In this document: positions 1 to 5,912 of the stretch, one piece after another
Layout of the letters: every line of letters starts with the position of its first letter
Position numbering within the stretch: the first letter of the stretch is position 1
Assembly (NCBI GenBank): GCA_046496815.1
Contig: JAWOGN010000285.1
Coordinates: forward strand, 1 to 12,007
DNA: 12,007 nt
Direction of reading: 5' to 3'
From: JAWOGN01 sp046496815
GTDB taxonomy: Bacteria > Desulfobacterota > DSM-4660 > Desulfatiglandales > Desulfatiglandaceae
Position numbers and translations under genes: made by a program
Notes under the pieces: model-generated
Seen by the model: the letters and a program-made list of their open reading frames with translations, nothing else
Told to the model about the DNA's origin: nothing
The model's database searches: none

Positions 1-1
1 G

Positions 2-346
2 ATCCTGGTCAGTTTCTTCATCGATCCGAATCGAGAGCAGGTTCAAGCTGCGCAGGAATGCGGCGGGGACATCGTTGAAATTCACACAGGCCATTACTCC
101 GAGGCTCATTCGGAATCGGAGGCGCTTGAGCGTTTTGACCGCATCGTTCTTGCTGTGGAAACAGCAGCAGAATTGGGGTTGAGCATCAGTGTGGGCCACG
201 GCCTTAATTATGTCAATGTCAAACGATTCAAGGCCCTTCCCGCTGTTGAGGAATACAGTATCGGGCACAGTATCGTTGCACGGGCTGTTTGGGTAGGCCT
301 TCCGCAGGCGGTGAGAGAAATGGTCGAAATTGTGAAATATTTTTGA
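2..346 (+). CDS. pdxJ: Pyridoxine 5'-phosphate synthase, C-terminal part (truncated by window edge)
   Basis: This is the last 114 codons of PdxJ, the cytoplasmic TIM-barrel enzyme that condenses 1-deoxy-xylulose 5-phosphate with 3-amino-2-oxopropyl phosphate to form pyridoxine 5'-phosphate in the DXP-dependent vitamin B6 pathway. The reading frame is open from base 2. It shows the family blocks VSFFIDP, then EIHTGHYSEA, then SVGHGLNYVNV (the glycine-rich phosphate loop with its conserved histidine), and near the end EYSIGHSIVARAVWVGL, the last beta-alpha unit of the barrel. The start lies outside the window, so the N-terminal active-site residues cannot be checked. The stop codon is one base before the acpS start, so the two genes are almost certainly co-transcribed and translationally coupled. 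The pdxJ-acpS pair is common in proteobacteria. Confidence 0.95.
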   Translation: MLVSFFIDPNREQVQAAQECGGDIVEIHTGHYSEAHSESEALERFDRIVLAVETAAELGLSISVGHGLNYVNVKRFKALPAVEEYSIGHSIVARAVWVGLPQAVREMVEIVKYF

Positions 347-347
347 A

Positions 348-743
348 ATGATATATGGAATCGGTGTAGATCTCGTAAGTATTGATCGAATCGATACGGT
401 GATTGGGAGGTGGGGTGATCGATTCTTACAAAGGGTGTTCACCCCTTTCGAAATTGAAACATGCAAACGGCGGGCATTTCCAGCCTCCGCATTCGCGCTT
501 CGCTTTGCCGCCAAAGAGGCCTTTTCTAAGGCACTCGGGTTGGGGATGCGGAAGGGACTAAAATGGCGAGATATAGAAACCTTCAATCATCCCGGTGGTA
601 AGCCGGACCTTCGGCTTTATGGTAGATCCCTTGAGATTTGCCAAAACACAGGCATCACGGGAATCTACCTGAGCCTTTCAGACGATGGCGGTTATGCAGT
701 GGCCATGGTCGTAATGGAAAGACCCGACGAGAATGAATTATGA
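348..743 (+). CDS. acpS: Holo-[acyl-carrier-protein] synthase
   Basis: AcpS moves the 4'-phosphopantetheine arm of coenzyme A onto the conserved serine of apo-acyl carrier protein, which activates it for fatty acid synthesis in the cytoplasm. The 131-residue length is normal (about 120-130). The N-terminus has the signature GIGVDLVSIDRI with the magnesium-binding Asp8. Residues about 49-66 carry RFAAKEAFSKALGLG with the second metal ligand Glu57 and the catalytic-region lysine. The C-terminal SLSDDGGYAVAMVV strand is also typical. The ATG start is one base after the pdxJ stop, so no separate ribosome-binding site is expected. The stop overlaps another ATG (ATGA at 740-743) that opens only a 15-codon frame. 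In relatives this is where the nnr gene begins. Identity is secure. Confidence 0.96.
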   Translation: MIYGIGVDLVSIDRIDTVIGRWGDRFLQRVFTPFEIETCKRRAFPASAFALRFAAKEAFSKALGLGMRKGLKWRDIETFNHPGGKPDLRLYGRSLEICQNTGITGIYLSLSDDGGYAVAMVVMERPDENEL

Positions 744-934
744 ACCCCCCACAAAGCGTGGCCGGTGCGTTGTTGCGTTGCCGTTGATCCGTGGCGGATG
801 AGAGAAAACAGGATTTTCTGCGAAACAACAATTCCGACACATCTAAGACACGGAAAGCTGTGCGGAAAACCGGGAGTAACCGGCAATCGCCCTGTCGGAA
901 CCATCGATAAGGTTGCCCTGACAAGGTCTCTCCT
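744..934 (+). other. Spacer between acpS and tsaE, site where nnr is usually found
   Basis: This 191-bp stretch holds no recognised gene. An ATG overlapping the acpS stop (740) opens a 15-codon frame ending at 787. A second frame runs from an ATG at 798 to a TGA at 939-941, giving 47 residues, and its stop overlaps the in-frame TTG of tsaE at 938. The predicted peptide (start MRENRIFCETTIPTHLRHG) resembles nothing I know. A small hairpin, AGAAAA-CAGGA-TTTTCT, lies at 803-819. I see no riboswitch consensus and no terminator. In many Deltaproteobacteria this position holds nnr, the bifunctional NAD(P)HX epimerase/dehydratase, so the spacer may be what remains after its loss. That last point is inference. 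Confidence 0.4.
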
Positions 935-941
935 TTGTTGA
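798..941 (+). CDS. Possible small ORF, 47 residues, coupled to tsaE
   Basis: An ATG at 798 opens 47 codons ending in a TGA at 939-941 that overlaps a TTG of tsaE as TTGA, an arrangement typical of translationally coupled genes. Against it, there is no clear Shine-Dalgarno sequence (only GGCGG directly beside the ATG), the peptide is basic and without recognisable motif or membrane segment, and arginine codons AGA and AGG occur early, unlike the neighbours. It could be a real leader peptide, a remnant of a lost gene or chance. I list it because it fills most of an otherwise empty gap. Confidence 0.15.
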   Translation: MRENRIFCETTIPTHLRHGKLCGKPGVTGNRPVGTIDKVALTRSLLC

Positions 942-1453
942 AAGAGAGTTGTGTTATATATGAGACCGCCTCCGATCAGGAGACGATCGACCTGGGCCGG
1001 AAACTGGGAGCGATCCTCAAAGAGGGGGATATGATTGCCCTGAACGGCGAGCTCGGAAGTGGTAAAACCTGGTTCACAAAGGGTTTGGCTCTCGGGTTAG
1101 GGGTCTCGCCGGATGCAATCGTCACAAGCCCTTCTTTTTCTCTTATCAACGAGTACAAAGGTCGGTACACCCTTTTCCATATGGACATCTATCGACTGGA
1201 GGCTGTTTCTGACTTCCTCTCGGCCGGGCTGGATGAATATTTTTATCAGGACGGGGTTGTTGCCATGGAATGGGCCGACCGCTGGCCGGAAATTTTGCCT
1301 GACTGGCGGCTGGCGGTTGAACTTGTTATTTTGGGCCGTGATCTTCGAAAAATTACGCTGTCCGGATATCACCCGCGGGCGGTTGAGATTCTCACAAACA
1401 TTCAAAGACAGCCGCTAAGAAACTCACAAGAAAATATCAATTCGACGCTTTGA
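935..1453 (+). CDS. tsaE: tRNA t6A biosynthesis ATPase TsaE
   Basis: TsaE (formerly YjeE) is the P-loop ATPase that binds the TsaB-TsaD dimer and resets it during synthesis of N6-threonylcarbamoyladenosine at position 37 of ANN-decoding tRNAs. The Walker A loop GELGSGKT spans residues 38-45. The following VTSPSFSLINEY (switch region) and FHMDIYRL carry the conserved aspartate, and VVAMEWADRWPEILP holds the conserved E-W pair. At 172 residues it is slightly long because of a polar tail of about 25 residues with no known function. The start is uncertain: tandem TTG codons stand at 935 and 938, with AAGG at 923-926 favouring 935. TTG starts imply weak translation. Its partner tsaD is about 3.3 kb downstream, and tsaB is not in the window. 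Confidence 0.93.
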   Translation: MLKESCVIYETASDQETIDLGRKLGAILKEGDMIALNGELGSGKTWFTKGLALGLGVSPDAIVTSPSFSLINEYKGRYTLFHMDIYRLEAVSDFLSAGLDEYFYQDGVVAMEWADRWPEILPDWRLAVELVILGRDLRKITLSGYHPRAVEILTNIQRQPLRNSQENINSTL

Positions 1454-1455
1454 AA

Positions 1456-1506
1456 CCAAGCAAGAACGGCCGTTGGGGTGTGCCGCTTTCACTTGGGAGT
1501 TTTTTT
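1456..1506 (+). terminator. Probable intrinsic terminator after tsaE
   Basis: Just after the tsaE stop, CCAAG (1456-1460) can pair with CTTGG (1492-1496). Inside it AAG (1462-1464) pairs with CTT (1486-1488) and CGGC (1467-1470) with GCCG (1482-1485), leaving a short bulge and an 11-nt loop. Seven T residues follow at 1500-1506. The helix is interrupted, so termination may be partial. It would separate pdxJ-acpS-tsaE from lysC. Confidence 0.42.
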
Positions 1507-1540
1507 AGAGTGGTGAGCAGGATTCTTGCGACGACACCCC
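1460..1540 (+). promoter_or_regulatory. Interleaved complementary segments upstream of lysC (possible pseudoknot)
   Basis: Two perfect 7-nt complementary pairs interlock in the gap before lysC: GCAAGAA (1460-1466) with TTCTTGC (1523-1529), and GGGGTGT (1475-1481) with ACACCCC (1534-1540). The order a-b-a'-b' is that of a pseudoknot. It competes with the terminator-like fold at 1456-1496. I do not see a lysine riboswitch, and the function, if any, is unknown. Confidence 0.25.
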
Positions 1541-1585
1541 TGTAAACCAAGGAACCAGGGCCGGTTGGTAAAATGAGATCAAGCT

Positions 1586-2818
1586 ATGGCGTTGATTGTT
1601 CAAAAATATGGCGGTACTTCTGTCGGAAGCCTGGAAAGAATTGGTGCGGTTGCTGAGCAGGTTGTGAGGCGACAGCAGGAGGGAAACCAAATGGTGGTGG
1701 TTCTCTCGGCCATGGCCGGGCAAACGGATTTCTTGATCCGGTTGGCCAAGGAAATAACCACCGATCCGGACCCTCAAGAGCTCGATGTACTCATGTCCAC
1801 GGGTGAGCAGATCAGTGTGGCCCTTTTTGCCATGGCAGTGAAAACCAAGGGCCATGACGCGCGCTCCTTTTTGGGATTTCAGGTGGCCATTCACACAAGC
1901 AATTTCTACGGAAAGGCCAGAATACAGAACATTGAAACCGAGCGCATTACAAAAGAACTCGCCCGGGGGACAATCGTGGCCGTGGCCGGCTTCCAGGGTT
2001 TGGATGAAAGCGGTCACATCACGACACTCGGAAGGGGCGGATCCGATACCACGGCCGTGGCCCTTGCAGCATCGCTGAATGCCGATATGTGTGAAATTTT
2101 TACGGATGTCGATGGCGTCTATACGACGGACCCAAACATTTGCCCGAAAGCCAGAAAACTTCACAACATCTCCTATGAAGAGATGCTCGAGATGGCCAGC
2201 CAAGGCGCCAAGGTGTTGGAAATCCGTTCGGTTGAATTTGCCAAGAAATTCAATGTACCACTCCATGTAAGATCAGCCTTCAGTGCGGAAAGGGGGACCA
2301 TGGTAATCGCTGAAACCAAAGACATGGAAAAAGTGCTGGTATCCGGTGTGACCTATAATAAAAATGAGGCCAGAGTGACCATAAAAAAGGTGCCGGATCG
2401 GCCCGGGGTTGCCTCCCGGATATTCGAACCGGTTCTCAAATCCGGCATTGTGGTTGATATGATCGTCCAGAACACAAGCGAAGATGGATTCACAGACCTG
2501 ACGTTCACCGTACCCAAGTCCGACTTTTATAAGACCATGAAATTGTTGAAAACCGTGGCTGAAAAGACCGGGGCGGAAACGGTCTTGGGGGATGAGGATA
2601 TTGCCAAGGTTTCCATCATCGGCGTGGGAATGCGGAGTCATGCAGGTGTGGCGCAAAAGATGTTCGCGACGCTGGCCCAAGAGAATATTAACATCATCAT
2701 GATCAGCACTTCTGAAATCAAGATTTCCTGCGTCATAGAGGAAAGATATACTGAATTGGCCGTGAGGGTGCTTCACAGTGCATTCGGATTAGATGATGAG
2801 AAAGAAGAAGACCAATGA
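1586..2818 (+). CDS. lysC: Aspartokinase with two ACT domains
   Basis: LysC phosphorylates aspartate with ATP, the first step of the aspartate family (lysine, threonine, methionine, diaminopimelate). The 410-residue length fits the monofunctional class. The kinase domain (about 1-245) opens with the signature KYGGTSVG (residues 7-14), followed by STGEQISVALFAM, then TTLGRGGSDTTAVALA and TDVDGVYTTDPN. Two ACT domains follow. One is at about 260-330 (VTIKKVPDRPGVASRIF) and the other at about 340-405 (VSIIGVGMRSHAGVAQKMF and NINIIMISTSEIKISCVI). They are the usual sites of feedback inhibition by lysine and/or threonine. The ribosome-binding site is weak (GAGA about 7 bases before ATG). An in-frame ATG at 2300 preceded by AAAGGGGG could yield a separate ACT-only subunit. 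The gene overlaps the next one by 26 bases. Confidence 0.97.
   Translation: MALIVQKYGGTSVGSLERIGAVAEQVVRRQQEGNQMVVVLSAMAGQTDFLIRLAKEITTDPDPQELDVLMSTGEQISVALFAMAVKTKGHDARSFLGFQVAIHTSNFYGKARIQNIETERITKELARGTIVAVAGFQGLDESGHITTLGRGGSDTTAVALAASLNADMCEIFTDVDGVYTTDPNICPKARKLHNISYEEMLEMASQGAKVLEIRSVEFAKKFNVPLHVRSAFSAERGTMVIAETKDMEKVLVSGVTYNKNEARVTIKKVPDRPGVASRIFEPVLKSGIVVDMIVQNTSEDGFTDLTFTVPKSDFYKTMKLLKTVAEKTGAETVLGDEDIAKVSIIGVGMRSHAGVAQKMFATLAQENINIIMISTSEIKISCVIEERYTELAVRVLHSAFGLDDEKEEDQ
2300..2818 (+). CDS. Possible internal start giving aspartokinase beta (regulatory) subunit
   Basis: Within lysC the in-frame ATG at 2300 (residue 239 of the full protein) is preceded by AAAGGGGG at 2289-2296, a good match to the ribosome-binding consensus though only three bases from the ATG. 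The product would be 172 residues made of both ACT domains and nothing else. Bacillus subtilis and Corynebacterium glutamicum aspartokinases are known to make a beta subunit from an internal start at nearly the same place. Whether this happens here is inference, and the purine run also simply encodes A-E-R-G-T. Confidence 0.3.
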   Translation: MVIAETKDMEKVLVSGVTYNKNEARVTIKKVPDRPGVASRIFEPVLKSGIVVDMIVQNTSEDGFTDLTFTVPKSDFYKTMKLLKTVAEKTGAETVLGDEDIAKVSIIGVGMRSHAGVAQKMFATLAQENINIIMISTSEIKISCVIEERYTELAVRVLHSAFGLDDEKEEDQ

Positions 2819-3353
2819 TTTCACCGCAGGAGGTCTCCTCCTGTTGCTTCTTCTTATCACGGCGCAATTCGTGTTAGGGTCTTTTGTTTCCGATGCTCCG
2901 AACAGATCCGCTCATGACGAGACGTTCTTTGTTCAGGTATCAGGAGACATTCGATCCCCGGGGGTTTACGGATTTCGCGACCCTCCCGACCTGCAGCGAC
3001 TCATCAAAAGGGCCGGCGGGCTTCGGGCAGAGATTCACGACCCGATGCACGAAAATAATACCCGATTCTCTTGCGGTTCGAGAATTGATTTGCGAAGTGA
3101 CAAAGGCATGCTTCGCATTGACAGAGGCGAAATGCAGGCCGCCTACAAGGTTACCCTGGGGATGCCGATTTCACTGAACGGAGAAACCGCTGAGGGACTC
3201 ACCGTGGTTCCGGGATTCGGCCCCGGTCTAGCCGGAGCAATTGTTCGGGAAAGGGACAAAAAAGGCGGTTTTAAGCGTTTGGACGAACTGCTTTCCATTC
3301 CGGGGATTGGCCCCAATCTATTGAGAAAGGTAAGCCGCTATCTGGCATTGTAA
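2793..3353 (+). CDS. ComEA-like membrane-anchored helix-hairpin-helix protein
   Basis: The 186-residue protein has the layout of ComEA, the periplasmic DNA receptor of natural transformation. A basic N-terminus (MMRKKK) and a leucine-rich membrane segment (about 12-31) anchor it. A beta-grasp SLBB-like domain follows (about 44-80: FFVQVSGDIRSPGVY, then LIKRAGGL). At the C-terminus are two helix-hairpin-helix motifs (about 135-186: LTVVPGFGPGLAGAIV and LLSIPGIGPNLLRKV), which normally bind the DNA backbone without sequence preference. The usual lead-in I-N-x-N-T-A is degenerate here (ISLNGETAEGL). It overlaps the end of lysC by 26 bases, so translation is probably coupled. Proteins of this kind occur in many bacteria not known to be competent, so DNA uptake is possible but not shown. 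No comEC is in view. Tandem ATGs at 2793 and 2796 leave the exact start open. Confidence 0.8.
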   Translation: MMRKKKTNDFTAGGLLLLLLLITAQFVLGSFVSDAPNRSAHDETFFVQVSGDIRSPGVYGFRDPPDLQRLIKRAGGLRAEIHDPMHENNTRFSCGSRIDLRSDKGMLRIDRGEMQAAYKVTLGMPISLNGETAEGLTVVPGFGPGLAGAIVRERDKKGGFKRLDELLSIPGIGPNLLRKVSRYLAL

Positions 3354-3374
3354 GAAATCTGAAGGGGGCTTGCC

Positions 3375-4766
3375 ATGAGAATGAAGCAGAGACTACCGGA
3401 CTGGGTCATTGGCTTAGCGGTGAGCCTGTTTTTTTTGTTTGTCGCCTTAACCGGCACCTTTACATTCCACCCGCCGGGGGTGGCCGATTTAGAGTTGGCA
3501 GGGATCATCATCTTTGGTTTGTTTATTACGCTTGTCCTGCCAAGATTGAACACCCCTGCCGGCGCGATCACTACCTTGGGACTTGTGGTGACCTACGGCA
3601 TTGTCGGCACGGCTCTCTTTTCCACCTCAAATCTCTCTCTGAAAATGGTTTTCCCGACATTCCTCTTGATCTTTGGCTATCTTTTGCTCTTTTCAAATCG
3701 CCTTTTGTCCACGCGAAAATCGGAAGAAAGCGATCTAAATACCTCTGCGAAGCCCGATAAGGCGCCGGCGCATCCTGCTCAAAAAAATGACGCCCGTGAT
3801 CACAACGTTGATAAACGAATGCAATGTGCGCGGGAAGATAAAAAGGTCCAAGATCTTTTCCATGATCTTGGACGGTTTCGGAGCAATAGCGAGCGGCGAC
3901 CCGTCTTGGCCCACTATGAATTGCTCAGGGAAATCGGCCGGGGTTCCGAAAGCGTGATTTACAAGGCAAGGGAAGCAAACACCCATCGACTTGTTGCAAT
4001 CAAGGTATTGGATTTCTCGGAATTCGACACCGCCACGGCAACTGAATTCAAAGATCGCCTCCGCCGAACGGCAGAGCTCGCCGCGTTGCTTAATCATCCA
4101 AACATTGTCGCCACTTACGATTTCGGCGAAGAAAAAGGACTGGCCTATATTGCAATGGAATACCTTAAAGGCTCAGACTTGAGGCGTTACATTCGAATAG
4201 ATCATCTCCTTCCGCTGCGGGAAACCCTGAATGTGGTCGTTCAAGTTGCCGATGCCCTAAACTACGCCCACGCAAATGGCGTTCTCCATGGAGGCATAAA
4301 CCCCGACAATGTATTATGGATTCGAAAAATCAAAAAAGCGAAGGTGAAAAATTTTGCAACCACCCGCATTATGAATATCTACAATAATAAAAAAGGGGAT
4401 GGCTTGGATTTCCCTTACTACATGTCCCCTGAACAGCTCTCCGGCAAAAAGACAGACGGTCGTTCGGACATCTTCTCCGCCGGCGTGCTCCTTTTCGAGT
4501 TGTTGACCGGACAGAAACCCTTTTTGGGCGACGATATCAGCTCACTCATGCTCAGGATTGCGAAGGAGAAACACCCCGCTGCGAAATCTCTCAATGCGAG
4601 AGTCCCGCTCATGGTGGAAAGGATCATTGATCGGGCACTTGAAAAACATCCGGAGAAACGATATGAGACTGCAGGCCAAATGGCGAGGCGACTCGAGGAA
4701 GTGATGGTAAGGATCGACCGGATTCTAGCGCGAAAAACAGCTGAGTCACAGTTCCAACGGTGCTGA
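3375..4766 (+). CDS. Membrane-anchored Hanks-type Ser/Thr kinase homologue, predicted pseudokinase
   Basis: The 463-residue protein starts after a strong ribosome-binding site (AAGGGGG at 3362-3368). Four hydrophobic segments (about 10-30, 41-57, 64-82, 90-107) are followed by a polar linker (109-175) and a kinase fold (about 178-450). Retained motifs are the glycine loop GRGSESV (188-194), Lys210 in VAIKVL, alpha-C Glu234, MSPEQ (Glu353) and SDIFSAGVLLFELLTG (Asp365). The two catalytic aspartates are gone: the catalytic loop is H305-G-G-I-N-P-D-N312 where active kinases have HRDxKPxN, and DFG is replaced by N326-F-A. Phosphotransfer is therefore unlikely, though ATP binding or a scaffold role is possible. 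The kinase domain resembles CHASE2-domain serine/threonine kinases of Desulfobacterota, but the extracytoplasmic CHASE2 domain is absent. The reading frame is intact, so it is not a decaying gene. It lies 26 bases before tsaD. Confidence 0.85.
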   Translation: MRMKQRLPDWVIGLAVSLFFLFVALTGTFTFHPPGVADLELAGIIIFGLFITLVLPRLNTPAGAITTLGLVVTYGIVGTALFSTSNLSLKMVFPTFLLIFGYLLLFSNRLLSTRKSEESDLNTSAKPDKAPAHPAQKNDARDHNVDKRMQCAREDKKVQDLFHDLGRFRSNSERRPVLAHYELLREIGRGSESVIYKAREANTHRLVAIKVLDFSEFDTATATEFKDRLRRTAELAALLNHPNIVATYDFGEEKGLAYIAMEYLKGSDLRRYIRIDHLLPLRETLNVVVQVADALNYAHANGVLHGGINPDNVLWIRKIKKAKVKNFATTRIMNIYNNKKGDGLDFPYYMSPEQLSGKKTDGRSDIFSAGVLLFELLTGQKPFLGDDISSLMLRIAKEKHPAAKSLNARVPLMVERIIDRALEKHPEKRYETAGQMARRLEEVMVRIDRILARKTAESQFQRC

Positions 4767-4792
4767 GGATATACCCCGGCCGACTCGAAGCG

Positions 4793-5827
4793 ATGATTGT
4801 TTTAGGCATAGACACCTCTTGCGATGATACATCCGGCGCGGTTGTATTAGATGGCACCCACGTGTTGTCCAATGTGGTTCACTCTCAGGTGGAATTGCAC
4901 CACCCTTATGGCGGGGTTGTTCCGGAACTTGCCTCCAGGGAACATGTTACAAACCTTATGCCTGTTGTTCGAGAATCTCTCCTGAGAGCCGATATCCGGA
5001 TAACGGACCTGGACGGCATCTCTGTAACCGTGGGTCCCGGCCTCGTAGGAGCGCTGCTCGTCGGGCTTTATTATGCAAAAGGTCTGGCGTATGCCCACAA
5101 CATCCCTCTGGTTGGCGTGAATCACCTGGAAGGCCACATCCTTTCTATTTTTCTGGAAAAACAGGTTCCGGAATTCCCCTTCATTGCCTTAACGGTGTCC
5201 GGCGGACATACCAGCCTTTATTATGTCGAAGGATACGGGCGGTATACCCAGATGGGACAGACCCTTGATGATGCGGCCGGAGAGGCATTCGATAAGGTCG
5301 CGCGAATTCTGGGGCTCGGTTATCCCGGCGGCAATGTGATTGAAAAGGCAGCCAAGGAGGGCAGCCCAGACAAAATCAATTTCCCCAGAGCCTATCTGTC
5401 CGACGGTTCTCTGGATTTTAGCTTCAGCGGCTTGAAAACCGCCGTTAACCTCTATGTTAAAGACTGGCGCGGGGGGAAAAAAGAGGAAGACCGCGTTACC
5501 CTGGCCGATATCGCCGCCTCATTTCAGGAATCGGTTGTTGATGTGCTAATCGAAAAGGTGATGCGGGCGGGAGAACAAAAGTCGGTTAAAGCGGTCATGG
5601 TTGCGGGCGGTGTCGCCTGTAACACGAGACTCCGTGAGAAATTGCAAGCGCGGACATCCGGAAACGGTGTAAAAGTTTACTTCCCGCGTCCGGTGTATTG
5701 TACGGATAACGCGGCCATGATCGCCGCTACCGGTTATCATCGAATTGTGTGCGGTGAGCGGGCTGATTTAGGCTTGGATGTGAGATCGAAATTTCCCATT
5801 CAAGACTTACCGTCCCTGACGTGTTGA
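4793..5827 (+). CDS. tsaD: tRNA N6-adenosine threonylcarbamoyltransferase
   Basis: TsaD (formerly Gcp, orthologue of Kae1) transfers the threonylcarbamoyl group from threonylcarbamoyl-AMP to A37 of tRNAs, in complex with TsaB and TsaE. The chosen ATG gives 344 residues and the canonical N-terminus MIVLGIDTSCDDTSG. A GTG at 4760 would add 11 residues unlike the family and would overlap the previous gene, so I reject it. Metal-binding His111 and His115 lie in NHLEGHILS. Other family blocks are VGPGLVGALLVGL, ALTVSGGHTSL, TLDDAAGEAFDKVARILGL, FSFSGLKTAV, VAGGVACNTRLREKL and YCTDNAAMIAATG, all of the ASKHA nucleotide-binding fold. The ribosome-binding site is poor. A kinase homologue sits directly upstream, which recalls the Kae1-Bud32 pairing of archaea and eukaryotes. 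Confidence 0.96.
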   Translation: MIVLGIDTSCDDTSGAVVLDGTHVLSNVVHSQVELHHPYGGVVPELASREHVTNLMPVVRESLLRADIRITDLDGISVTVGPGLVGALLVGLYYAKGLAYAHNIPLVGVNHLEGHILSIFLEKQVPEFPFIALTVSGGHTSLYYVEGYGRYTQMGQTLDDAAGEAFDKVARILGLGYPGGNVIEKAAKEGSPDKINFPRAYLSDGSLDFSFSGLKTAVNLYVKDWRGGKKEEDRVTLADIAASFQESVVDVLIEKVMRAGEQKSVKAVMVAGGVACNTRLREKLQARTSGNGVKVYFPRPVYCTDNAAMIAATGYHRIVCGERADLGLDVRSKFPIQDLPSLTC

Positions 5828-5912
5828 TAGGAGCATTTGATTTCGTTCCTACCCCAAATCCGGAGGTCGCCTGGTACCAGCGCGCCTTATAATCAATCAG
5901 GAATCGTCGATT

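Noticed and set aside
1454..1585. Lysine riboswitch upstream of lysC
   Set aside because: The gap of 132 bp is too short for the five-helix lysine aptamer (about 170 nt) and its conserved core is not seen.
1505..2266. Long reverse-strand open frame opposite lysC (253 codons)
   Set aside because: It is the complementary shadow of a secure, fully conserved lysC; the translated product has no recognisable motif.
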